Source of the DNA: Myxococcus sp.
Lineage (GTDB): Bacteria; Myxococcota; Myxococcia; Myxococcales; Myxococcaceae
DNA length: 44,295 bases
Reading direction: 5' to 3'
Assembly: GCA_014879945.1 (NCBI GenBank)
Contig: JACSRE010000099.1
Span: forward strand, 1 to 44,295
The position numbers and the translations under genes were made by a program. The notes beneath the pieces were generated by a model. That model worked only from the letters and a program-made list of their open reading frames with translations, was not told where the DNA came from and made no database searches. Shown here piece by piece: positions 1 through 8,022 of this stretch. Numbering within the stretch: position 1 is the first letter of the stretch; each line of letters begins with the position of its first letter.

Positions 1-277
1 GCAGCACCACGCCGCCGACCGCGCCCGCCGCGCACGCCACCGCGGTCGGGAGCGCCCGGCCCTTTGCCAGCCTGAAGGTGACGAGGCCCGCCAGCAGCGC
101 CAGCGCGCCGCTGCGCAGCGCCGCGCCGGCGAAGAAGGTGCTGGTGGTCTGCGCTGCCAGGCCCTTGAGCACCACCCACGCGCCCAACGACGCCACCAAC
201 GCGCCGGCGGTCGAGCAGGCGAGCGCTACCTCGAGGCGCGTCCACCAGCGGTCGACGCGGGCCAGCAGGGAGGTCAC
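1..277 (-). CDS. TRAP transporter membrane subunit (DctQ-like), 3' end outside window
   Basis: Only the first 92 codons are visible; the gene runs off the left edge. The start is a GTG at 277-275 that overlaps the dctP stop codon (GTGA junction), so the two are translationally coupled. The N-terminus has the RVDRWWTRLEVALA pattern followed by a hydrophobic helix (about residues 17-37). Two further hydrophobic stretches follow (about 54-70 and from 77), as expected for the small permease DctQ or for a DctQ-DctM fusion. In the TRAP family these subunits use the cation gradient to import the ligand delivered by DctP. The assignment rests on position after dctP and on hydrophobicity. Whether it is a separate small subunit or a fusion cannot be seen here. 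Confidence 0.7.
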   Translation of the reverse strand, partial: MTSLLARVDRWWTRLEVALACSTAGALVASLGAWVVLKGLAAQTTSTFFAGAALRSGALALLAGLVTFRLAKGRALPTAVACAAGAVGGVVL

Positions 278-1242
278 GGCTTGAGCTTCTCCACCTCGTC
301 CATCAGGTCGGCCGGGAGCGCGCCCTTCGCCAGCCGGGCGCGGGTCTCACGGTACAGCGTCCGCCAGGCGGCCGTCTGCTCCGGGGTCGACGTCACCACC
401 GTCATCTTCTCCTTCAGCCGCGCGAAGGCCTTGTCGTCTTCGTTGCGGATGCGCGTCGTCAGCGCCTTGCAGGTGAGCGCGCCCGTCTCGAGCACGATGG
501 CGCGGTTCTGCTCGCTCAAGGTGTCGAGCTTCTTCTGCGTCAGCAGCATGCCGCCGATGTTGGGCGCGACGACGGCCAGCGACATGTGGTCGAGGCGGCC
601 GCTCCACTGGAGCTGCTCGGCCGCGAGCGCCGAGATGCTCATGGCGTTGACGTTGCCCGTCGTCAGCTCGGGCAGCACCTCGGGCACACCCAGCGGCACC
701 GCGGTGACGCCGGCCGCCTGAAAGAGCGAGGGCAGCAGCACGTCGTCACGCCACACCCAGGGGCGCTTGTCCTTCAAGTCGGTCGGCGCGGCGAGGGCGA
801 AGCCCTTCGACAGCCACCGGTCCAGGCCGATGTCGCCCCAGCCGACCAGCACGAAGCCCCTGGCTTTGAACGAGGCCTGGAACCGCGGGGTGAGCGCGTC
901 GCGCACGGCGTCGAGCTTCGCCCAGCTGTCGATGAGGCCCGGCACCTGGAGCACGTTCACCGTCGGGTCGACGACCGCCAGGCCGGTGGCGCTCACTACC
1001 GCGCCGTCGAGCTGGCCGGTCTTCAGCTTGCTCAGCTGGGCGGCCTCGTCGCCCTGGGTGGCGTTCCAGAAGACCTCGATCTCCACCTCGCCGTGGGTCT
1101 TCTCGTGCACCGCCTTCACCCACGTGCGCAGCACGACGCCCCAGGGAGACTCCCGCGGCGCGAGGGAGCCGATCTTCAGGGTGACCGGGTCGGCGAAGGC
1201 GAGGGACGACACGAGCAAGAACAGCAGCGTGAACGGGCGCAT
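274..1242 (-). CDS. dctP: TRAP transporter substrate-binding protein DctP
   Basis: A 322-residue periplasmic binding protein with a clear signal peptide (MRPFTLLFLLVSSLAFA, cleavage before DPVT). The mature protein opens with the KIGSLAPRESPW motif typical of DctP proteins. Around residues 155-175 lies the segment LKDKRPWVWRDD, where the family places the conserved arginine that binds the ligand carboxylate. Length fits the family (about 320-340). A GGAG ribosome site precedes the ATG at 1242. It lies 16 bp after the TatT-like gene and overlaps the downstream membrane subunit, giving a T-P-Q(M) operon. The ligand cannot be told from sequence; TatT-linked systems are thought to handle hydrophobic or organic-acid ligands. 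Confidence 0.88.
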   Translation of the reverse strand: MRPFTLLFLLVSSLAFADPVTLKIGSLAPRESPWGVVLRTWVKAVHEKTHGEVEIEVFWNATQGDEAAQLSKLKTGQLDGAVVSATGLAVVDPTVNVLQVPGLIDSWAKLDAVRDALTPRFQASFKARGFVLVGWGDIGLDRWLSKGFALAAPTDLKDKRPWVWRDDVLLPSLFQAAGVTAVPLGVPEVLPELTTGNVNAMSISALAAEQLQWSGRLDHMSLAVVAPNIGGMLLTQKKLDTLSEQNRAIVLETGALTCKALTTRIRNEDDKAFARLKEKMTVVTSTPEQTAAWRTLYRETRARLAKGALPADLMDEVEKLKP

Positions 1243-1258
1243 GGATCTCCGGGGGGCT

Positions 1259-2158
1259 TCAGAACGAGCAGCGCTTGAGGCGTGGCGGGCCCAGGTACCG
1301 CTGAGCCTTCTTCTTCGCGACGACGTTCTCGAGGCGCTGGGCAGGCAGCACGTCGCCCGCCTCGACCACCTCGGCCAGCAGCTTGCCGTAGGCGGCCTGG
1401 TCGTGCGCGTTGCAGGCCCAGGTCTGCGCGTAGAGCAGCTGCACGGTGAGGGCCCCGCGGCTGGTGAGGGTGAGGGCGCGCTCGAACAGCCGCCTGGCCT
1501 CGGGCAGCTCGGCGTCTGGTGACCGCGCGTGGTAGGCGCCGAGCGCCGCGAGCCCGGTCGCGTAGCCGACGCCCTCGTCGAGGGCGACCGCGCGCTCGAG
1601 CAGGGCGACGCCGACGTAGAGCTCCGCGACGATGGCCGAGTCCTCCGACGCCACGCTCCCGCGCGACAGCCACGCGGCGCCCAGCCACAGCAGCGGCTCG
1701 GCGTCGGCCTTGTTGGTGAAGCCCGCGAGGTAGGCCGTGATGGTGTCGACGTTCTTCATCGCCGCGACGAAGCCCGGCCGCTTCTGCTCGAGCAGCAGGG
1801 TGCCGAAGCGCACCGCGCGGTCGTAGGCGTCGCGCGCGCGGCGGGCCTGAAACACCTCGGCGTCGTCGTCACCCTTGTCGATGGCCTGCTCCCACTCGTC
1901 TTCGATGAAGGCGCCCGCGTAGCCAGCCCACGACTGGGTCAGCAGGTACAGCGCGTCTTCGTTGTCGGGCGCCAGGCGCTGCATGCCCTCGAGCTGCACC
2001 AGGCTCGACGCCGCGCCGATGCGCGCGACCTCGAGGTCAGAGAGGGTGTCGAAGGCCCCGGCTGCGTCGCGGGTCGACTTCACCGTGCCGTCGAGGATGA
2101 TCCGATCGAGGCAGGCCGATGCGCTGATCAGCACGAGGAAGAAGGGAGCCAGGCGCAT
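1259..2158 (-). CDS. TRAP transporter TatT-type TPR lipoprotein
   Basis: A 299-residue protein with a lipoprotein signal (LISASAC, Cys16), so it is probably anchored in the envelope. The rest is almost all alpha-helical with Ala/Leu-rich helical pairs, for example around EPLLWLGAAWLSRGS and LAALGAYHARSPDAELPEARRLFERAL, as in TPR-like solenoids. Length, lipobox and position directly upstream of dctP match the TatT (TRAP-associated T component) family known from Treponema pallidum, where a trimeric TPR lipoprotein pairs with the DctP partner. The inferred job is to hand ligand to DctP. It is the first gene of the operon; the 175-bp gap to the divergent cold-shock gene should hold its promoter. 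Confidence 0.82.
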   Translation of the reverse strand: MRLAPFFLVLISASACLDRIILDGTVKSTRDAAGAFDTLSDLEVARIGAASSLVQLEGMQRLAPDNEDALYLLTQSWAGYAGAFIEDEWEQAIDKGDDDAEVFQARRARDAYDRAVRFGTLLLEQKRPGFVAAMKNVDTITAYLAGFTNKADAEPLLWLGAAWLSRGSVASEDSAIVAELYVGVALLERAVALDEGVGYATGLAALGAYHARSPDAELPEARRLFERALTLTSRGALTVQLLYAQTWACNAHDQAAYGKLLAEVVEAGDVLPAQRLENVVAKKKAQRYLGPPRLKRCSF

Positions 2159-2276
2159 GGCCCCTGATACCGCGGGGCCCAGAGACTGCCAGTAGTTTCA
2201 AGGGGGTTGGCGACCGTCACTCAGAATCGACACCGGGGGACTCCCACTCGGCGCGAAACCGATGTAGGAGCGTGTG

Positions 2277-2293
2277 GCCCGGCTTCTCCGGGC
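2277..2293 (+). promoter_or_regulatory. Leader hairpin of cold-shock gene
   Basis: A perfect 6-bp stem (GCCCGG / CCGGGC) closed by the loop CTTCT lies 41 bp upstream of the cold-shock ATG. Structured 5' leaders are common on csp mRNAs and influence stability and translation with temperature. The hairpin is seen directly; its role is inferred. Confidence 0.4.
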
Positions 2294-2333
2294 ACGGCAG
2301 CAATGAATGCAGCCGGAACACTGAAAGCAGACG

Positions 2334-2537
2334 ATGGCGACTGGTACCGTGAAGTGGTTCAACGATGCGAAGGGCTTTGGTTTCATCTCGCAGGACGGCG
2401 GCGGGGAAGATGTTTTCTGCCACCACACTGCGATCCAGACCCAGGGCTTCCGCACCCTGCAGGAAGGTCAGAAGGTCGAGTTCGACGTCGCGCGTGGCCC
2501 GAAGGGCCTGCAGGCGCAGAACGTTCGCCCGGTCTGA
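2334..2537 (+). CDS. Cold-shock domain protein (CspA family)
   Basis: A 67-residue single cold-shock domain, the usual length. RNP1 is intact (KGFGFI, residues 13-18). RNP2 reads DVFCHH (26-31), where enterobacterial CspA has VFVHF; the CHH form is common in myxobacterial cold-shock proteins. The protein binds single-stranded RNA or DNA in the cytoplasm and acts as an RNA chaperone. The gene stands alone with its own leader hairpin and a strong terminator after the stop, so it is a monocistronic unit. Shine-Dalgarno pairing before the ATG is weak. Confidence 0.96.
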   Translation: MATGTVKWFNDAKGFGFISQDGGGEDVFCHHTAIQTQGFRTLQEGQKVEFDVARGPKGLQAQNVRPV

Positions 2538-2589
2538 GTTTTCCTCAGCCACGACATACCCGCTGAGCTCGACTCGGTGGGTGTGACTG

Positions 2590-2628
2590 ACGGCCCGTCA
2601 TCCAACATGGAGACGGGCCGTTTCATTT
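2590..2628. terminator. Bidirectional Rho-independent terminator
   Basis: A perfect 10-bp stem (ACGGCCCGTC at 2590-2599, GACGGGCCGT at 2612-2621) with a 12-nt loop is followed by TTCATTT. It sits between the cold-shock gene and the convergent gene ending at 2655, so it probably stops transcription from both sides. Confidence 0.85.
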
Positions 2629-2654
2629 GGTGCGCCTCCCTCATCTGGCGCGCC

Positions 2655-3548
2655 TCAGAACCCCCGGAGCGGCCCCACCACGCGCGGCGGCGCCAGCGTC
2701 ACCGTCACCGTGAGCGCCTGCTGCGGCGCCTTCGTCACGCGGACGCTGCGCACGGGCTGGTCGTCGACCTTGAGGGTGACGGCTCCCGGCTCGGCGTCGA
2801 GCGTGCACGCGCCATTCGTCGCCTCGTGCGTCTCGTCGGCCCGGCCCGCGGAGCAGAAGCTCAGCCGCTCGGCGCCCTGCCAGAGGGACACGCTGGTGAG
2901 CTGCGTCACCGGCTGCTTCGTCGCCGCGTCGACGACGGTCACCGTCACCAGCGGTCTGCGCTCCTGCAACACCACGCGGTCGAGCGCGGCGGCCGACAGC
3001 ACCACTGGCCTGAAGCCCATGCGCCGAACCCGGAACTCGCCCGAGGCTGGCTCGGGCAGCTCGAAGGCGAAGCGTCCCACGGCGTCGGTGGTGGTGCTGG
3101 CACTGGAGCCGACCACCCGCGCACCGACCACCGGCGCACCGGCGTCGTCGACCACCACGCCCGTGACGACGCGATGGGGAATGGACTGGCCGACGAGGCG
3201 CAGCGGCTCGCCCGGGCGAACCACCACCGGGTCCTCGGGGAACCGCACCCACTGAAGCGGCTCGACGCGCGCGCGAGTCGGGAGGAAGGGCAGCGTGGCC
3301 GTGAAGCGCCCGTCGGCGCCGGTCAGCACGGTCTCCTGCGCGTAGTACGTCCCGCACCCGTGCGGGTCGACGTAGCCGCTGCGCTTGCTGCCGTCGATGA
3401 GGGTGACGCTGACGGCCACGAGCCCGCGGCCGGTCTCGTCGGTCACCCGGCCGGTGACGACGGTGGGCTTCACGCCGGCGTCACCAGGCTCGCCAGCGCT
3501 GGCGATGACCGCGATGACCGCGAGCAGCAGCGGGAGGAGGGCGCGCAT
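2655..3548 (-). CDS. Secreted carboxypeptidase regulatory-like (Ig-fold) protein
   Basis: A 297-residue protein with a signal peptide (MRALLPLLLAVIAVIASA) and no lipobox. The body contains at least two carboxypeptidase-regulatory-like beta-sandwich repeats: TGRVTDETGRGLVAVSVTLI (about 31-50) and TGVVVDDAGAPVVGARVV (about 128-145), the latter followed by DAVGRFAFELP. A third beta-rich segment (LVTVTVVDAATKQPVT) follows. Such domains are binding or spacer modules on exported proteins and have no catalytic residues. The gene is a single unit with GGAG before the ATG and convergent to csp. No specific partner is indicated. Confidence 0.75.
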   Translation of the reverse strand: MRALLPLLLAVIAVIASAGEPGDAGVKPTVVTGRVTDETGRGLVAVSVTLIDGSKRSGYVDPHGCGTYYAQETVLTGADGRFTATLPFLPTRARVEPLQWVRFPEDPVVVRPGEPLRLVGQSIPHRVVTGVVVDDAGAPVVGARVVGSSASTTTDAVGRFAFELPEPASGEFRVRRMGFRPVVLSAAALDRVVLQERRPLVTVTVVDAATKQPVTQLTSVSLWQGAERLSFCSAGRADETHEATNGACTLDAEPGAVTLKVDDQPVRSVRVTKAPQQALTVTVTLAPPRVVGPLRGF

Positions 3549-3946
3549 GGCTCCAGCCTACGCGAACCTGTCGCGGGGGGCCTTCGGGCTGCGGAGGATG
3601 CCCCCACGCGCACCGGCACCATCTGAAAGTGCTCCCAGCACCAGGCGCTCGGCAGGTCACCCCTGGGCCGCACGTCGCTCGCGTCGACCTGCCCGCGTCT
3701 TCGAGGGTCTCCGGCATGTGATGGCGCGCGTGCTTCACCCGTCGCCCCCGTCGAGGCGCCGCTCAGCCGGTCCGCGGCACCCCTCGGGCGGCGCGGCCGG
3801 TCCCCAGCGTTCGCGCTCGGCTGCGACGGAGCGGCACCATCGCGCGCTTCGCGGCATGGCGGCGGTGCCGCTCCTACGGCGTCCGAGCCACGAGGCCGCG
3901 CCACACCCGGGCGCGTGACGGCTATGGTCGGCGCCGGAGGCCGTTC
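3549..3946. other. Intergenic region, 398 bp, with one inverted repeat
   Basis: This gap separates divergent genes (2655-3548 minus and 3947 plus). I find no convincing ORF with a signal or family motif. An 11-bp perfect inverted repeat (GGAGCGGCACC at 3828-3838, GGTGCCGCTCC at 3864-3874, 25-nt loop) lies about 75 bp upstream of the PhnD-like start. GGAGG at 3936-3940 is the ribosome site of that gene. Promoters for both genes should lie here, but I see no clear consensus. Confidence 0.5.
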
Positions 3947-4852
3947 ATGCACCGCACCCTCGTCGCCCTCATCTGCTGCTCATCCATCGTGTCGTCCGCC
4001 GCGGAGCCGCCCGCCCCGAAAGAGAGCGTGCCCCGAGAGCAGGCCCGCGCGGCCCTGGTGGTGGGCGTGGTGGCTTCACAGAACCCCGAGGCGGCCAAAG
4101 CCCAGAGCGCCGCGCTCTCGGGCTTCGTAGGCAACGCCCTGCGCGAGCCCACGGTGTCGCGCGTGTACCCGGACCAGGAGGCGCTGGCCCTCGCGGTGGC
4201 CCGGGGCGAGGTCGACTACGCGGTGATGGGGCCCCTGGCCTACCTGCGCATCGACGCCAAAGCGCACGCCCAGCTCGTCTTCCGCACGCTGCGCAACGGC
4301 AAGCCGACCTACCGCTCGGTGCTGTTCGCGCCAGCCGGCAAGAAGATGACCCTCGAGACCATTCGCAAGGCCTCTGGCCTCAAGGTCGCCTGGGTCGAGC
4401 CCTCGAGCGCCTCGGGCTACCTGTTGCCGAAGGCCCACCTGCTGCGCGCGGGCATCAACCCGGTGCAGGTCTTCACCGTGCAGGACTTCCTGGGCTCGCA
4501 CGACGCGGTCTGCAAGGCGGTCGCCGCCGGCACCCACGACGTCGGCGCCACCTTCAGTGACCCGTCGCCCTCGGGCGCGCAGGTCTCGGGGTGCGCTGGC
4601 GCTCTCGGCAAGGCCGCCGCGAAGCTGACCGTCGTCACCATCACCGACGAGGTGCCCAACGACGTCTTCGTCGCCGCGCCCGGCGTGAAGAGCGCGAAGG
4701 TCGAGCTGCTCAAGCAGGCGGGCAAGACGAGCGCCGACTCTCCGGCCGGGAAGGACTCGCTCAAGGCCGCGTTCCTCGCCGAGGCGGTCGCCGACGTGAC
4801 CGACGCCGACTTCGCCCCGGTTCGGGCGGCCCTCGAGGCCTTCGCGCACTGA
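3947..4852 (+). CDS. PhnD-like phosphate/phosphonate-family substrate-binding protein
   Basis: A 301-residue exported protein with a signal peptide (about residues 1-18). The mature part has PhnD/periplasmic-binding features: VGVVASQNPE at the start, LAVARGEVDYAVMGPLAYLR (about 85-104), then SVLFAPAGKK, VAWVEPSSASGYLLPKAHL and HDAVCKAVAAGTHDVGATFSD. In classical PhnD the SASG segment contributes to binding the phosphonate oxyanion. No ABC permease or ATPase gene is adjacent, so this is an orphan binding protein. A membrane Ser/Thr kinase begins 48 bp downstream on the same strand, which suggests a sensing role rather than transport. Good RBS (GGAGG, 6 bp before the ATG). Confidence 0.82.
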   Translation: MHRTLVALICCSSIVSSAAEPPAPKESVPREQARAALVVGVVASQNPEAAKAQSAALSGFVGNALREPTVSRVYPDQEALALAVARGEVDYAVMGPLAYLRIDAKAHAQLVFRTLRNGKPTYRSVLFAPAGKKMTLETIRKASGLKVAWVEPSSASGYLLPKAHLLRAGINPVQVFTVQDFLGSHDAVCKAVAAGTHDVGATFSDPSPSGAQVSGCAGALGKAAAKLTVVTITDEVPNDVFVAAPGVKSAKVELLKQAGKTSADSPAGKDSLKAAFLAEAVADVTDADFAPVRAALEAFAH

Positions 4853-4900
4853 GCGGGCCCAGGCTGTAACCAGCGCCGCGCCCCGCGCGTCTGGCGCCCC

Positions 4901-6958
4901 ATGCAGCACCTCCGGGTCGCTCCCCCGCCGACTCCGTTGCTTCCGTCGCCGCTCCGGGTGAGAACTCCCCGAATGTCGAGCGTTGCCCGAGGGGTGCTGG
5001 GGGTCGTGGTGGTGGTGCTCTGCTTCGGCGGGGCCGCCGTCCTGTCCGCCCAGCACCGGCAGCACCTCGTTCACGACGCCCGCCGCGCGGCGCAGGCGCA
5101 GGCCGAGGCCTCGTGGGCCGCCGCGGCGAAGAAGCTCGAAGGGCCCCGCCGGTGGATGGAGGAGCGCGCCGTCGCGGTGGCCAACATCAACAACATCCTG
5201 GCGCTGCTGCGCGAGACGACCAGCCAGAGCGACCGCGAGCAGCTGGCCAACACCTTCCGCGACGCCCTGGCGAGCGAGAGCTGGTTCCGGAACCCGGTCG
5301 GCGGCGCGAAGGTGGCGTTGTTCATCGGCTCCGCCGTGGTGTTCGAAGAAGAGCCCGCGCTGTCGCCCGCCGCGACGCGGCTGGTCGCCCTGGCTGAAGG
5401 CGCGGCCTCGGCCAGCGCGCTGGTCGCCGTCGGGCCACGGCCGTGGGTGGTCGCGGTCGGCAAGACGACGGAGCAGAACCGGAGCGGGCAGTCGGCCTTC
5501 TTCGCGCTCGGCCGGCCGCTGACGACCGAGGACCTCTCGGGCCTCCCGCCAGGCGTGGCGCTGCAGCTCATCGGCAACGGTGACACGAAGGCGCCGCTGG
5601 GCGGGGGTGAGGCCTTTGGTCTCGAGCGCCTCGAGCGCCGCCGCGTCTCGATGAAGCTCGACGAGTCGCCCTGCTGCGTCACCCGCGAGCTCGCGCCCGG
5701 CCTCGAGCTCGCCGTGTTCCACGACCCGAAGGGCCTGCTCGACGCCGCCGAGGCCGACGCGGCCCGCGCGCAGTGGCCGCGCTTCGGCGTCGCCGGGGCG
5801 CTCAGCCTGCTGGCGGTGCTGGCGCTCGTCTTCGTCGGGCGCCGGGCCGCAGGTGATGACGAGCGCGACAGGCTCCTGCGCGAGACCCAGGCCCAGTTGA
5901 AGCAGTCGCACGAGGTGCTGCAGAAGCTCTCGACGGGTGCCTTCGCGACGCAGGCCGCGGCGGGGCTGCCGGCCCTGCCCAGCCCCGACGTGGGCCTCGC
6001 CTCGACGCAGGCCTCGGCGACGGCCTCTCGCTACGAGGTGGTGGCGCCGCTGGGGCAGGGCGGCATGGCGAAGGTGTCGATCGCCCTGGTGAGAGGCGCC
6101 GAGGGCTTCAAGCGCACCTTCGTGCTCAAGCGCCTCAAGGCCGAGCTCGCCGGCAACCAGGAGCTGGTCAACCAGTTCATCGACGAGGCCCGCCTCGGCG
6201 CCTCGCTGGTGCACTCGAACATCGTGCCGGTCTTCGACTTCGGCCGAGACGCCGAGGGCTACTACCTGGCGCAGGAGTACATCCTCGGGCGCGACGTCGA
6301 CGCGTTGATCGAGGCCTCGAAGGCGAAGCTCGGCAAGGCGCTCTCGCCGCCGCTCGTCGCCACCATCGCGCACGAGGCCCTCAAGGCGCTCTCGTACGCG
6401 CACACCCGCACCACCGACACCGGGCAGTTCGCCGGCCTGGTGCACCGCGACGTCTCGCCGGCCAACCTGATGGTGTCGGGCCGCGGCGAGGTGAAGCTGC
6501 TCGACTTCGGCATCGTCAAGAGCGCCGACCGGGTGACGCAGACGCAGGCGGGCGTGGTGAAGGGCAACCTCTTCTTCATGTCACCCGAGCAGGCGCGCGC
6601 CCTGGCGGTCGACCCGCGCAGCGACCTCTTCTCGTTGGCGATGGTGATGGCCACCGCGCTCGTCGGGCGGCCGCTCTACACCGGCGACACCATGTTCGAC
6701 CTGATGACGCGGGCGGCGACGGGCCCGACGGCCGAAGACCTCGACCTGGTGCGCGCGCACGCCGGCCCGCTCTCGACGTTCCTCATCAAGGCGCTGGCCA
6801 TCGACCCGGCGCTGCGGTTCCAGTCGGCGGGAGAGATGGCCGCCGCGCTCGCCTCCGCGGTGTCGGCCGCGCCCGCCGCCGAGCTCGAGGCGCTGATGGT
6901 GACGCTCTTCAAGGAAGACCTCGAGGCCGAGCGGCAGCGGTTCGCGGAGGCGTCGTGA
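4901..6958 (+). CDS. Membrane Ser/Thr protein kinase, N-terminal sensor, C-terminal kinase
   Basis: A 685-residue protein. A first membrane helix (about residues 29-51) is followed by a roughly 240-residue extracytoplasmic region, a second helix (about 295-315, GVAGALSLLAVLALVFV) and a short coiled-coil-like stretch (LLRETQAQLKQSHEVLQKL). The kinase domain starts near residue 378 with the Gly loop (PLGQGGMAKV). Visible residues are the ATP lysine K410, the catalytic loop HRDVSPANLM (H515-D517) and the DFG (535-537). The catalytic-loop lysine is replaced by Ser (HRDVS), as often seen in myxobacterial kinases. The order is the reverse of the usual bacterial PknB layout. A later start, ATG at 4973 (MSSVARG), is equally plausible because it begins just before the first helix. 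The next gene overlaps its stop. Confidence 0.9.
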   Translation: MQHLRVAPPPTPLLPSPLRVRTPRMSSVARGVLGVVVVVLCFGGAAVLSAQHRQHLVHDARRAAQAQAEASWAAAAKKLEGPRRWMEERAVAVANINNILALLRETTSQSDREQLANTFRDALASESWFRNPVGGAKVALFIGSAVVFEEEPALSPAATRLVALAEGAASASALVAVGPRPWVVAVGKTTEQNRSGQSAFFALGRPLTTEDLSGLPPGVALQLIGNGDTKAPLGGGEAFGLERLERRRVSMKLDESPCCVTRELAPGLELAVFHDPKGLLDAAEADAARAQWPRFGVAGALSLLAVLALVFVGRRAAGDDERDRLLRETQAQLKQSHEVLQKLSTGAFATQAAAGLPALPSPDVGLASTQASATASRYEVVAPLGQGGMAKVSIALVRGAEGFKRTFVLKRLKAELAGNQELVNQFIDEARLGASLVHSNIVPVFDFGRDAEGYYLAQEYILGRDVDALIEASKAKLGKALSPPLVATIAHEALKALSYAHTRTTDTGQFAGLVHRDVSPANLMVSGRGEVKLLDFGIVKSADRVTQTQAGVVKGNLFFMSPEQARALAVDPRSDLFSLAMVMATALVGRPLYTGDTMFDLMTRAATGPTAEDLDLVRAHAGPLSTFLIKALAIDPALRFQSAGEMAAALASAVSAAPAAELEALMVTLFKEDLEAERQRFAEAS

Positions 6959-8022
6959 GGCGCGCCCTCGCCGCCATCGCGCTCACGGCCCTGGCTGCCT
7001 GCGAGCCGACGGCGGCGCCGCTGGCGAAGGTGTGGACGCCGCGGGAGTTCGTGGCGAAGCGGGCGGTGACGACGCCCAGCTTTGGTGGTTGGGCTCCATC
7101 CCAGCTGGTGGTGGCGGCCGGCGACCTGATTCCCTTCTCGACGCGAACGCAGCTCGCCGGCGAGGGGCTGACGGTGTTCCCCGGGGTGGCCGAGGGCCGC
7201 GCGCTGGGCTTCGTCATCACCGACGTCTGGCAGGACCACCCCGAGCCGTGGGTGCAGCCGGTGTACGTCTCCACCGCGGGCGCGCCGCCCGTCGAGCGCG
7301 ACGTGCCGAGCGTCTTCCCGGTGGGGCTCGACTCGACCTTCTACTCCCCGTGGTGGCGCAAGGAGCATGTGCCGCTCGACGACGACGCCGTGGCGGGCTT
7401 CACCTCGGCGACGGCGGCGCTCAACGCGAAGGCCGCGCGCACCCTGGGTGAGCTGGTGCTGTGCGCCATCATCTCGCCCGAGACCATCGACGTCGCCGCG
7501 GCGGTCGCGCGAGCGCCGGTGCACCCGCTGACGGGCAAGGCGCTGGTCCCCCCGGCCCGGCGTGACGCGTTCGTCGACGGCGCGCCGGTGAAGTACCTGG
7601 GGTTCGGGCCCGGCCGCGCCGCCTTCGAAGGCCAGCGCCTGGTGGAGTCGGAGCTGTTCGTCTTCACCGCGGGCGGCGAGGCGTTGTCCGCTGCGGCGGT
7701 GCTTCCCCGTGAGCCGCGCGCCCACGCCTTCGTGAGGCGGGTCGAGGTGCCGGTGCCGCCGGGCGCGCGCTTCTTCGTGCCCTCGAACCGGGCCGACCTG
7801 AGGGCCGGCCTCGCGGGGCTGGCGCCCGAGGTGGACGCGGCGCTCGACGCCTTCCCCGAGTATGCGCTGCGGCTGGCGCGTGACCCGGCCTGCTTCACGG
7901 CGCCGACGTTCCCCCAGGGCTGTGACTGGCTCGACTCGGCCGACGAGGTGCGCGCGCTCCCCGGCGCCGTGCGCCGCCCGGTGCAGTTGACGGCGGCGGT
8001 GTTGCCTGAGGTGACGCCGTGA
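6955..8022 (+). CDS. Lipoprotein of unknown function
   Basis: A 355-residue protein beginning with GTG inside the kinase stop (GTGA overlap). It has a lipoprotein signal (ALTALAAC, Cys16). I do not recognise a family. The sequence is mixed alpha/beta with several WxxP and PVY segments, such as ITDVWQDHPEPWVQPVYV and STFYSPWWRKEH, and a paired Cys near the C-terminus (DPACF, QGCDW). It is probably an envelope component that works with the downstream barrel protein and cupredoxin, since all are cotranscribed with the kinase. It ends with EVTP then TGA, and that stop region is the left edge of the 92-bp tandem duplication. Confidence 0.7.
   Translation: MRRALAAIALTALAACEPTAAPLAKVWTPREFVAKRAVTTPSFGGWAPSQLVVAAGDLIPFSTRTQLAGEGLTVFPGVAEGRALGFVITDVWQDHPEPWVQPVYVSTAGAPPVERDVPSVFPVGLDSTFYSPWWRKEHVPLDDDAVAGFTSATAALNAKAARTLGELVLCAIISPETIDVAAAVARAPVHPLTGKALVPPARRDAFVDGAPVKYLGFGPGRAAFEGQRLVESELFVFTAGGEALSAAAVLPREPRAHAFVRRVEVPVPPGARFFVPSNRADLRAGLAGLAPEVDAALDAFPEYALRLARDPACFTAPTFPQGCDWLDSADEVRALPGAVRRPVQLTAAVLPEVTP

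Noticed and set aside
4076-6445. A 789-codon minus-strand frame across the PhnD-like and kinase genes
   Set aside because: It spans two unrelated genes and their gap, and shows no family features, so it is a compositional artefact.
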